Assembly: GCA_022708585.1 (NCBI GenBank)
Contig: JAKIYJ010000035.1
Span: forward strand, 1-10,639
Reading direction: 5' to 3'
Source of the DNA: Bacteroidota bacterium
GTDB taxonomy: Bacteria; Bacteroidota; Bacteroidia; Bacteroidales; JAKIYJ01
DNA length: 10,639 nucleotides
Positions within the stretch are counted from its first letter, which is position 1; each line of letters opens with the position of its first letter. The notes below the pieces were generated by a model. It had not been told where the DNA came from. It saw only the letters and a program-made list of their open reading frames with translations, and did not search any database. Below are positions 1 to 5,804 of this stretch, piece after piece. The position numbers were made by a program, and so were the translations under genes.

Positions 1-22
1 CAAAAGAACAGGGTGATTTACA

Positions 23-526
23 ATGATTTGGATTAGGATTGCACTATTTGCAGGCACAGTAGTTACCGTTAAGTATATATTCAGCTCAATAAACCATGAT
101 GGTGATGAAAAAATAAAAAAAATGAAGGAATTAATTAATTTCACGGAATATCTCAGGGTATATTCGTGTGATATGAAAATGTCTATAGAAGAAATATGCT
201 TAAAATATAATTTTAAAAGCATAGAAACAGAAGTGATAATAAAGTCTATGATAAATATTTTGAAAAACAAAAAAAGCTCAAAAGAGCTTTTGGTTAACAT
301 AAATAAAATTATGTCAACTCCGGAGGCTTTTAATGCGTACTTTACAGAGATAATTGATTACTATGGTTGTACATATTCGGAAGTATTGGACAGAAAGCTT
401 AAATTTACCATCGAAGAAATGGAAAGGGCTATGAAAGAATTTTCTATTAAGCACAATGAGAAAAAAACATTAAACAACAGAATTTCATTTCTTGCAGGTT
501 GTCTGGCAGCTATCATAATGTCTTAG
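23..526 (+). CDS. spoIIIAB: Stage III sporulation protein AB
   Basis: Small membrane protein of the SpoIIIA complex, made in the mother cell and needed for the channel that supports the engulfed forespore. The 167 residues are close to the 171 of the Bacillus subtilis protein. Residues 1-21 form a hydrophobic N-terminal segment. A charged helical middle follows, then an Arg/Lys-rich stretch (about 138-152) and a short hydrophobic C-terminal segment (about 153-167), the arrangement of the family. The identification also rests on the next genes, spoIIIAC to AH, in canonical order. The ATG is preceded by GGGTGA at 11-16. The upstream gene, presumably spoIIIAA, must end within the first 36 bases; frames 1, 2 and 3 stop at 36, 16 and 26, and I cannot tell which is used. 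The gene contains a terminator-like hairpin (272-291). Confidence 0.88.
   Translation: MIWIRIALFAGTVVTVKYIFSSINHDGDEKIKKMKELINFTEYLRVYSCDMKMSIEEICLKYNFKSIETEVIIKSMINILKNKKSSKELLVNINKIMSTPEAFNAYFTEIIDYYGCTYSEVLDRKLKFTIEEMERAMKEFSIKHNEKKTLNNRISFLAGCLAAIIMS
272..291 (+). other. Terminator-like hairpin inside spoIIIAB
   Basis: AAAAGCTC (272-279) and GAGCTTTT (284-291) form a perfect 8-bp stem with an AAAA loop. The stem has three G-C pairs, is preceded by an A-tract and ends in four T, so it resembles a short intrinsic terminator on either strand. It lies fully inside the spoIIIAB reading frame. It may be chance in A-rich lysine codons or may reduce downstream transcription; nothing here decides this. 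Confidence 0.4.
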
Positions 527-535
527 GAGGGGAAT

Positions 536-733
536 ATGGATATAGATTTAATATTTAAAATAGGAGCAATAGGAATTGTAGTTGCGGTATTTAATCAGAT
601 TTTAACAAAGACGGGAAGAGATGAACAAGCCATGTTTGTTACCTTAGCGGGAGTTATTGTTGTAATGGCTTTGATTGTGGGAATGATGAATGAACTGTTT
701 ACGGAGGTAAAATCTGTATTTAACTTATATTGA
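536..733 (+). CDS. spoIIIAC: Stage III sporulation protein AC
   Basis: Very small integral membrane component of the SpoIIIA channel complex. The 65 residues match the usual family length of about 65-68. Two hydrophobic segments (about 5-23 and 33-52) are separated by a polar loop with the sequence TKTGRDEQA, a typical SpoIIIAC feature. A very strong Shine-Dalgarno, GGAGGGG at 526-532, overlaps the spoIIIAB stop codon, so the two genes are likely translationally coupled. The family is thought to sit with SpoIIIAD in the mother-cell membrane facing the forespore. The reading is unambiguous because size, motif and position all agree. Confidence 0.95.
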   Translation: MDIDLIFKIGAIGIVVAVFNQILTKTGRDEQAMFVTLAGVIVVMALIVGMMNELFTEVKSVFNLY

Positions 734-744
734 AGAGGGATATC

Positions 745-1134
745 ATGCTTTTGATGAAAATAATTCTTATAGCTGTAATTACATTAATTATGGGAATAAC
801 TTTATCCAAATTCAACTCCGAATTCAAAGTCTACATAACAGTTATTTTCGGTATTGTTGTAATTTTCCTGCTTTTTAAAGAGCTTAGAGTTTATTTGGAA
901 GAAATTGTAGATTTATTTGTAAAATATGATATAAAGACTGAATATTTCGGTACCATATTAAAAATTGTCGGTATAGCTTACATTTGTGACTTCATATCAC
1001 TTTTATGCAAGGATTTAGATTATGAATCTGTGGGGAAAAAGGTTGAAATTGCCGGAAAGCTTATAATACTCATCTATTCCATTGATGTTATAAAAATATT
1101 TTTAGATCAAATTTTGATCTTAGTTAACGGGTGA
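745..1134 (+). CDS. spoIIIAD: Stage III sporulation protein AD
   Basis: Polytopic membrane protein of the SpoIIIA complex. I chose the ATG at 745 (129 residues, against 133 in B. subtilis) because AGAGGGA at 734-740 is correctly spaced before it. An upstream in-frame TTG at 730 would overlap spoIIIAC and lacks a ribosome site. Hydrophobic segments lie at about 2-20 and 28-45. The stretch TILKIVGIAYICDF (about 70-83) and the following KVEIAGKLIILI segment are the family signature, very close to TILKIIGIAYIAEF and KIELAGKILILV in B. subtilis. The gene starts 11 bases after the spoIIIAC stop and ends 4 bases before spoIIIAE. A 17-base palindrome lies near its 3' end (1104-1120). Confidence 0.95.
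   Translation: MLLMKIILIAVITLIMGITLSKFNSEFKVYITVIFGIVVIFLLFKELRVYLEEIVDLFVKYDIKTEYFGTILKIVGIAYICDFISLLCKDLDYESVGKKVEIAGKLIILIYSIDVIKIFLDQILILVNG
1104..1120. repeat. 17-bp perfect palindrome near spoIIIAD 3' end
   Basis: AGATCAAA (1104-1111) and TTTGATCT (1113-1120) are perfect inverted repeats around one central T. The site encodes the end of SpoIIIAD and lies just before the spoIIIAE ribosome site (1129-1134). As RNA it could fold into a hairpin of at least five pairs (AGATC/GATCT). It could equally be a chance palindrome in AT-rich coding DNA. Confidence 0.4.
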
Positions 1135-1138
1135 TAAA

Positions 1139-2272
1139 ATGAAAAAAATAACCTTATTTATAATTGTGTTTACCGTATTATTTACCTTTACGTGCAAAGC
1201 CTCAACCATGGACGAAGCAATGGATGAAATTCCTACTAAGGGTATAGAAGATTATATAAACGAAAAAAATGCGTATTTCAGAGAAAATAACATACGTATA
1301 CGAGACTTGATAAGAAACGCTTTTACAGGAAACTTAGATGTGAGCTTGAAGGATTATTTGTACTATGAGTTAAAAAAAGAACAAAGTTTTTTCAAAGATA
1401 TTTTGAAAACCGGTATCAATGTGTTTATCATTTGCATAGCTCTAACCATAATAAACTATTTTACCGATGAAGATACCGGAAAAAGTGTTTCGGACATAGT
1501 TGTATTATTTTCGGTAATTATTATTTTTACTATCATACTTAAGGATGTACTCAGCATTAAAAGTATACTTAAAAGTGATTTTACTGATTTTAAAACTATT
1601 ACGGAAGAAATCAATGCAATATTTATGGCAGCAATGCTTACATTCGGTAAGTTGAGTTTGCTGCAGTTCTTTCAAACTTCCCTTAACTATACAATAGGGA
1701 TTACAACTCAGTTTATTTACAGCTTCATCGATATTATGACGGTAATAATGATAGCTGTTATATTAACCAACAACATGAATGAGCTTATTAATGCCAAGCT
1801 TTTGTACAAGGCATTAAAAAAAGGAACCCTTTTAATTTTAACCGGATTTATGATTATTGTAGTCATAAATTTTTCTGTACAAGGATATATATTATATAAA
1901 ACAGATAATATTTTTATAAGTTCATTAAAGGCAATGTCTCCGGCTTCATTGCCTGTTGTGGGAAATGCAGTAACATCTTTCTTCGGTGTTTTTTTAAAAA
2001 GCTTATTGATGATAAAAGATGTACTTGGAATTGTAGTAATAGTTTTTATTCTGTCATCATTTGGCGGCTCAATAATAAAGATTAGTATAGCACTTATTAT
2101 ATACAAAGTATTAGGGGTAGTGACTGAACCTTTTAATGAAAATATATCCAATCTGATTTATGAAATGGCGGATATATTCTATATTTACCTTATATGCCTT
2201 ATTACTCCCTTAGTAATTGTCACTGTTTATTACTCAATAATAATAAATTATATGAACAACATATTAGGATAA
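1139..2272 (+). CDS. spoIIIAE: Stage III sporulation protein AE
   Basis: Largest membrane protein of the SpoIIIA mother-cell channel complex; 377 residues against 399 in B. subtilis. Residues 1-22 look like a signal peptide (Lys-Lys, a hydrophobic core, then CKAS). A polar region of about 70 residues follows, and then several hydrophobic segments from about residue 90 to the C-terminus. The family signature SPASLPVVGNAV begins at residue 267, close to the GPALPVVG-type motif of SpoIIIAE proteins, and MLTFGKLSLLQFF near residues 175-187 is another conserved-looking stretch. The ATG is preceded by GGGTGA at 1129-1134, which overlaps the spoIIIAD stop. Its exact mechanistic role in the channel is not settled for the family. 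Confidence 0.95.
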   Translation: MKKITLFIIVFTVLFTFTCKASTMDEAMDEIPTKGIEDYINEKNAYFRENNIRIRDLIRNAFTGNLDVSLKDYLYYELKKEQSFFKDILKTGINVFIICIALTIINYFTDEDTGKSVSDIVVLFSVIIIFTIILKDVLSIKSILKSDFTDFKTITEEINAIFMAAMLTFGKLSLLQFFQTSLNYTIGITTQFIYSFIDIMTVIMIAVILTNNMNELINAKLLYKALKKGTLLILTGFMIIVVINFSVQGYILYKTDNIFISSLKAMSPASLPVVGNAVTSFFGVFLKSLLMIKDVLGIVVIVFILSSFGGSIIKISIALIIYKVLGVVTEPFNENISNLIYEMADIFYIYLICLITPLVIVTVYYSIIINYMNNILG

Positions 2273-2274
2273 CT

Positions 2275-2718
2275 ATGAAAACAACGATTGTTAATACCTT
2301 GATATTAATACTTATTTTTAATTTAATAATGATAATTTTCCCGGAGGGAAAAACACAGAAATTTTGCAGAATATCTATTAAACTTTTAATCATTATTTTC
2401 ATTCTGGATAATATATTTCTTAATGGGAGCATGAATGTAAAATTGCCGGTAACAACCGAAGTTCCTGCCTTTCAAAGAGAGGTAAACGTAAAAAGCATTT
2501 CTCCCGAAATTATTGAATCAATTAATAAAGAGAATTTCCAAGGAGAAGTTGTTTCAAATATTATCTTAAGATTTCAAGAGGACATGCAAATATCAGCCAT
2601 AGTCAACCTAAGAAAGATGATTGGAAAAGATGAGCTCGATAGATTGAAATCAAACATAGCTGAAATTTTTCAACTTAGCTCAGATAAGATAGAAATAAAC
2701 GGAGGGGCTTATGAATGA
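2275..2718 (+). CDS. spoIIIAF: Stage III sporulation protein AF (short form)
   Basis: Component of the SpoIIIA channel; the family has two N-terminal membrane helices and a ring-building soluble domain. I chose the ATG at 2275, giving 147 residues, because AGGA at 2266-2269 precedes it and because the next residues (MKTTIVNTLILIL) form the first helix. A longer reading from 2194 would overlap most of the spoIIIAE end with an implausible Cys/Asn-rich leader. The PEGK motif after helix 1 (about residues 22-25) is typical of SpoIIIAF. A second hydrophobic stretch follows at about 33-46, then a soluble domain at about 80-147. B. subtilis SpoIIIAF has 206 residues, so this one is shorter, mainly in the soluble part. 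It overlaps spoIIIAG by 8 bases. Confidence 0.88.
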   Translation: MKTTIVNTLILILIFNLIMIIFPEGKTQKFCRISIKLLIIIFILDNIFLNGSMNVKLPVTTEVPAFQREVNVKSISPEIIESINKENFQGEVVSNIILRFQEDMQISAIVNLRKMIGKDELDRLKSNIAEIFQLSSDKIEINGGAYE

Positions 2719-3253
2719 ATTTTTTAAAATGCTAAAAGAAAACAAAAAATTAAGCTATGCAGTTAATGTTTTCATATTGCTGGTGATAATATCCTTAATA
2801 TTAAAACTTGATTTTTCAAAAGTTTCAGGGGAGCCTGTAAGTTATCAAGATAGTGAAGTGAAAACAGAAAGCTATGTATATGCATTAGAAAAAAGAATGG
2901 AGGAAATACTTAGTAAAATTGATGATATTAACAGTGTTGATGTAATGATTTACACAAAACAAACTCCGATACTGGAACCTGTTTATGATGAAAATATCAG
3001 CAATGAAACAAATATTGAATCTATGAGTGACGGTACTAAAAGAGAGGTGAACAGAGAGACAAAACAAAATAAAGTAATATTAGGCAGGGATAATTCAGTA
3101 GTTGAGCGGTATTATCAATATCCTGAAATATCCGGTGTGCTTGTGGTAGTAAATTACAGCGGAAATAAAGATATTTACAGTATTCTAATCAATTCTGTAA
3201 AAACTTTATTGGATATCAAATTAAATGATATTGAAATAATAGTTATAAACTAA
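2711..3253 (+). CDS. spoIIIAG: Stage III sporulation protein AG
   Basis: Ring-forming channel protein anchored in the mother-cell membrane; the B. subtilis homologue forms a large ring related to type III secretion ring proteins (PrgK/FliF-type fold). The protein has 180 residues against 229 in B. subtilis. A short cytoplasmic head (1-15) is followed by a single membrane helix (about 16-32) and a soluble domain. The stretch LEKRMEEILSKIDDINSVDV (about 59-78) starts the ring-building domain, and the C-terminal part contains ISGVLVVVNYSG and a final beta-rich segment. The ribosome site GGAGGGG (2701-2707) lies inside the end of spoIIIAF, so translation is probably coupled. The middle insert is shorter than in Bacillus. 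Confidence 0.93.
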   Translation: MNEFFKMLKENKKLSYAVNVFILLVIISLILKLDFSKVSGEPVSYQDSEVKTESYVYALEKRMEEILSKIDDINSVDVMIYTKQTPILEPVYDENISNETNIESMSDGTKREVNRETKQNKVILGRDNSVVERYYQYPEISGVLVVVNYSGNKDIYSILINSVKTLLDIKLNDIEIIVIN

Positions 3254-3262
3254 GGGGGTCTT

Positions 3263-3910
3263 ATGATAATGAGAAAAGAAACATTAGTATTTTTAGCATC
3301 TCTGGCAATAATATTTATTATTGGGTATATAAATATGAGTTTGACGCCGGATAATGCATTTGATGATCTTGAAACAGGCCAGATGGAGCCGGCAGATTTG
3401 GAAGGTGACATTGCAGAAATAATTGAGGGCGGAGTTAATGAAGTTGATTTTGCAGAAGTGCTGCCGGAGGAAACAGATTATGAAATTTTGGGGGATATAA
3501 CAGATTTATCGTCTGCTGAGGAAGCTTCCTCGGAAGGTGTCCTGGGTGTTTTAAATGCCAGCTTTGCTAACTTTAAATTAAACAAGGAAAAAAGCAACAT
3601 GGATGTATTGGATTATCTTGAAGAAAGTTTGAGCTCATCATTGATATCTGACGAAACTAAGGAGCAATTTGAGCAGCTTTTATTGAAAAAGAATTCATTT
3701 ATTGAAGCAGAACAGGGAATTGAGCTTATGCTTCAATCAAAAGGGTATAACGAATCAGTTGCCATTGTAGATGAAAGCATGGTTAAAATTGTAACAAATG
3801 ACACGATTGAAAAGGCAGATGCCACAGTTATTTTAGATGTAGTCGTTTCAGAAACTAATTATACACCTTCTCAAATAAAAATCGTGAAATTTGATAATAT
3901 TGATTTGTAA
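3263..3910 (+). CDS. spoIIIAH: Stage III sporulation protein AH
   Basis: Mother-cell half of the zipper/channel that binds SpoIIQ from the forespore across the intermembrane space. The 215 residues compare with 218 in B. subtilis. There is one N-terminal membrane helix (about 8-24), then a long acidic linker rich in Asp and Glu (about 30-95), then the C-terminal YscJ/FliF-like ring domain (about 115-213). Recognisable stretches are KKNSFIEAEQGIELMLQSKG and ADATVILDVVVSE. AAGGGGGT at 3252-3259 is the ribosome site. The ATG at 3269 is an alternative start and would match the KKQTV-like N-terminus of B. subtilis equally well. This is the last gene of the spoIIIA operon; no terminator follows, and the next promoter overlaps its stop codon. 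Confidence 0.94.
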   Translation: MIMRKETLVFLASLAIIFIIGYINMSLTPDNAFDDLETGQMEPADLEGDIAEIIEGGVNEVDFAEVLPEETDYEILGDITDLSSAEEASSEGVLGVLNASFANFKLNKEKSNMDVLDYLEESLSSSLISDETKEQFEQLLLKKNSFIEAEQGIELMLQSKGYNESVAIVDESMVKIVTNDTIEKADATVILDVVVSETNYTPSQIKIVKFDNIDL

Positions 3911-3933
3911 ATATTTTCAACTTCTGCTATAAT
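3905..3933 (+). promoter_or_regulatory. Sigma-A promoter with extended -10 for the asp23-nusB-xseAB unit
   Basis: TTGTAA at 3905-3910 (4 of 6 matches to TTGACA) and a perfect TATAAT at 3928-3933 are separated by exactly 17 bases. TGC directly precedes the -10, giving an extended -10 element. The -35 overlaps the spoIIIAH stop codon. Transcription would start near 3940, only about 13 bases before the asp23 ATG and just before its Shine-Dalgarno (3941-3947). This would let asp23, nusB and the following genes be expressed in growth while spoIIIA stays silent. It is predicted from sequence only. Confidence 0.75.
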
Positions 3934-3952
3934 TATTTTAGGAGGTGCTACA

Positions 3953-4357
3953 ATGGACAATGAAAAATTTGAATTCGGTCAGGTAAAAATATCCGATGAT
4001 GTTGTAATAATTATTGCAGGTATAGCAGCGAGTCAAGTTAAAGGCGTCAATACTACTCGTACAGGTGTAACAGACGGAATCACCAATTTATTTTCAAAAA
4101 ATAATTATTCAAAAGGTATAAAAGTCGATGTTAATGAAGATACAGTAGTAGTGGACATTTTTATCAATGTTGAATATGGCTATAAAATAAATGAGGTAGC
4201 AAGAGAAGTTCAATTAGCAATAAAGAAAGAAATTGAAACTATGACAGACTTAAAGGTGGCAGCTGTAAACGTCCACGTACTTAATATCGTTCAGGAAAAA
4301 ATACAGGAGAAAGTACAAGAAAAAGAAAAGGATGCTGCCAACATAGCAATAGAGTAG
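3953..4357 (+). CDS. yqhY: Asp23/YqhY family protein
   Basis: Member of the Asp23 family (Gls24-like, COG1302). Position directly before nusB matches B. subtilis yqhY, whose product is linked to control of acetyl-CoA carboxylase activity; related Asp23 proteins are tied to cell-envelope stress. The 134 residues include the conserved core: FGQVKISDDVVIIIAGIAAS near the N-terminus (about 8-27), VKGVNTT, then a beta-rich part with VDIFINVEYGYKINEVAREVQ (about 64-84) and VAAVNVHVLNI. There is no signal peptide or membrane helix, so it is cytoplasmic. The C-terminal tail is a charged triple repeat of QEK (4292-4327). The Shine-Dalgarno GGAGGTG (3941-3947) is nearly perfect. The accB and accC genes found before yqhY in Bacillus are absent here. 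Confidence 0.9.
   Translation: MDNEKFEFGQVKISDDVVIIIAGIAASQVKGVNTTRTGVTDGITNLFSKNNYSKGIKVDVNEDTVVVDIFINVEYGYKINEVAREVQLAIKKEIETMTDLKVAAVNVHVLNIVQEKIQEKVQEKEKDAANIAIE
4292..4327 (+). repeat. Three 12-base tandem repeats in the asp23/yqhY 3' end
   Basis: Three degenerate 12-base units (4292-4303, 4304-4315, 4316-4327) encode QEKI, QEKV and QEKE. The tail is hydrophilic and probably helical, and lies beyond the conserved Asp23 fold. Such units can expand or shrink by slippage, so the length may vary between strains. Confidence 0.6.
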
Positions 4358-4362
4358 AGGAT

Positions 4363-4398
4363 GGGGGACACACCATATGGATTGTCCCCCTAATGGTG
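4363..4398. repeat. G-rich palindrome with overlapping alternative pairing, asp23-nusB spacer
   Basis: GGGGGACA (4363-4370) and TGTCCCCC (4383-4390) form a perfect 8-bp stem with six G-C pairs, striking in DNA of about 30% GC. The 12-base loop contains the self-complementary CCATATGG (4373-4380). CACCAT (4371-4376) can instead pair with ATGGTG (4393-4398), giving arms in the order A-B-A'-B'. No T-tract follows, so it is not an ordinary intrinsic terminator. It may be an RNA element in the leader of nusB or a dispersed palindromic (REP-like) repeat. Confidence 0.6.
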
Positions 4399-4455
4399 CA
4401 TAAGGAAGAGTATACCTTCTGCGGCAGTAAAACTTTTATAGTATCAGGAGTAAAC

Positions 4456-4860
4456 ATGAAACGTAAAGAAACTAGAGAAGAAGCTGTAAAAATTGCATAC
4501 AGTATGGACGTAAACAAAGATTTTAACAAAAATAATATTACAGAATATTTAGAGCATTTTGAGCTTGAAAACATGGATATTGATTATTTAAATAAAACAA
4601 TATCCGATATGATTGACAATATGGAAGAAATAGACAAACATATTACCGATAATTCCAAGGACTGGAAGCTCTCCCGTATTGCAAAGGTAGACCTTGCAGT
4701 CTTACGTATAGCTCTTTCTGAAATATTATATAATGAAACAATACCTGAAAGTGTATCAATTAACGAAGCAGTGGAAATAAGCAAAAAATTTTCAAAAGAA
4801 GACTCCCATAAATTCATTAACGGAATCTTAGGTACTGTAGTAAGGTGCATAAAAAAATGA
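4456..4860 (+). CDS. nusB: Transcription antitermination protein NusB
   Basis: NusB binds NusE (ribosomal protein S10) and boxA RNA to form the antitermination complex that supports rRNA transcription. I chose the ATG at 4456 because AGGAG (4446-4450) is ideally placed and the product, 134 residues, then begins MKRKETREEAVKIAYSMD as the family does. An in-frame ATG at 4393 would add 21 unrelated residues and lies in the palindrome. Family features are W70-KLSRIAKVDLAVLRIALSEI, then IPESVSINEAVEISKKFS (about 97-114), and KFINGILGTV (119-128). The all-helical protein has no extra domain. Its stop codon overlaps the ATG of the next gene in an ATGA arrangement, so the two are probably coupled. 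Confidence 0.95.
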   Translation: MKRKETREEAVKIAYSMDVNKDFNKNNITEYLEHFELENMDIDYLNKTISDMIDNMEEIDKHITDNSKDWKLSRIAKVDLAVLRIALSEILYNETIPESVSINEAVEISKKFSKEDSHKFINGILGTVVRCIKK

Positions 4861-5804
4861 GATATATACTTGGAATTGATACAAGCTCTTATACAACATC
4901 CGTTGCACTTATTAAGGAAGAAAGCAATGAAATACTTGCAGATGAAAGAAAGGTACTCGAAGTAAAAAAAGGACAAAAAGGCCTAAGACAGCAAGAAGCT
5001 GTATTTCAGCATTTAAAAAACTTGCCGGAGCTATACGAAAAAATTCCATATGACCTTTCAAATATTAAGATTGTATCAGTTAGTTCAAAACCTCGAAATG
5101 CTGAAAACTCATATATGCCCGTATTTATTGCAGGAAGAAATTTCGGAAAGGTTATTTCTGATACATTAAATTGCGAGTTTTTGGAATATTCTCATCAGGA
5201 AAACCATATAGCAGCTTCAATAATAAACAATTATAAAAATATCGATGAATTCCTTGCAGTGCATATATCAGGTGGTACCACGGAATTTTTGTCTTGCAAT
5301 AAAGCCATTAAAGGCTTCGATATTAAAATTGTAGGCGGGACAAAGGATATTACATTCGGACAGCTCATAGACAGGCTTGGAATCATGATGGGTTTTATAT
5401 TTCCTTGCGGAAAATATATGGAGGAATACATTAAAGACAAAACTTTTGAAAAAATTACAAGACCAAGACTGATAAAAGGTTCATATATAAACTTATCAGG
5501 AATGGAAAACTATTTTGGCAATCTGCTAAATAAATATTCAAAGGAAGTAATAATTACTTCACTTTTTGATTATATTGCCGAATATATAGTACATATAATA
5601 AGCAGTCTGTCACATCTTCAACACAAAACCTTAATTATTTCGGGAGGAGTTGCATCCAACAGCTATATAAGAAATTATATCACAAAAAGTGTTAAAGGAT
5701 ATGAAGTATTATTTCCTGCTGTAAATAATTCTTCCGACAATGCATTAGGTCTTGCATATCTCCCCATTATTGACAGGTGGCACAATGAAATTAAAACCAA
5801 TTAA
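4857..5804 (+). CDS. TsaD-like (Kae1/peptidase M22 family) paralogue
   Basis: ASKHA-fold protein related to TsaD/Kae1, the enzyme of tRNA threonylcarbamoyladenosine (t6A) synthesis; older annotations call it O-sialoglycoprotein endopeptidase. I chose the ATG at 4857 (315 residues), which overlaps the nusB stop and has AAGGTG at 4842-4847 upstream; a GTG at 4845 is a weaker choice. Visible motifs are ILGIDTS (4-10), the metal-site pattern H113-QEN-H117, SGGTTE (138-143), TFGQLIDRLG (166-175), SGGVASNS (262-269) and SSDNA with D294. The two His and the Asp that bind metal in TsaD are therefore kept. The N-terminal SCDET-type motif of true TsaD is replaced by SSYTT (10-14). True tsaD is normally elsewhere, so this is likely a paralogue with an unproven role. 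It occupies the slot of folD in Bacillus. Confidence 0.82.
   Translation: MRYILGIDTSSYTTSVALIKEESNEILADERKVLEVKKGQKGLRQQEAVFQHLKNLPELYEKIPYDLSNIKIVSVSSKPRNAENSYMPVFIAGRNFGKVISDTLNCEFLEYSHQENHIAASIINNYKNIDEFLAVHISGGTTEFLSCNKAIKGFDIKIVGGTKDITFGQLIDRLGIMMGFIFPCGKYMEEYIKDKTFEKITRPRLIKGSYINLSGMENYFGNLLNKYSKEVIITSLFDYIAEYIVHIISSLSHLQHKTLIISGGVASNSYIRNYITKSVKGYEVLFPAVNNSSDNALGLAYLPIIDRWHNEIKTN

Noticed and set aside
1..36. Tail of spoIIIAA
   Set aside because: All three frames are open at the left edge and stop at 16, 26 or 36; too few residues exist to choose a frame or confirm identity.
1717..2151. 144-codon open frame on the - strand inside spoIIIAE
   Set aside because: It lies fully opposite a strongly supported gene, has low-complexity composition, and has no recognisable domain.
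4437..4442. TATAGT as a possible -10 for a separate nusB promoter
   Set aside because: No acceptable -35 exists at 16-18 bases upstream.
4393..4455. N-terminal extension of NusB from the ATG at 4393
   Set aside because: The extra residues do not resemble NusB and the ATG has no Shine-Dalgarno, whereas the ATG at 4456 has an ideal one.
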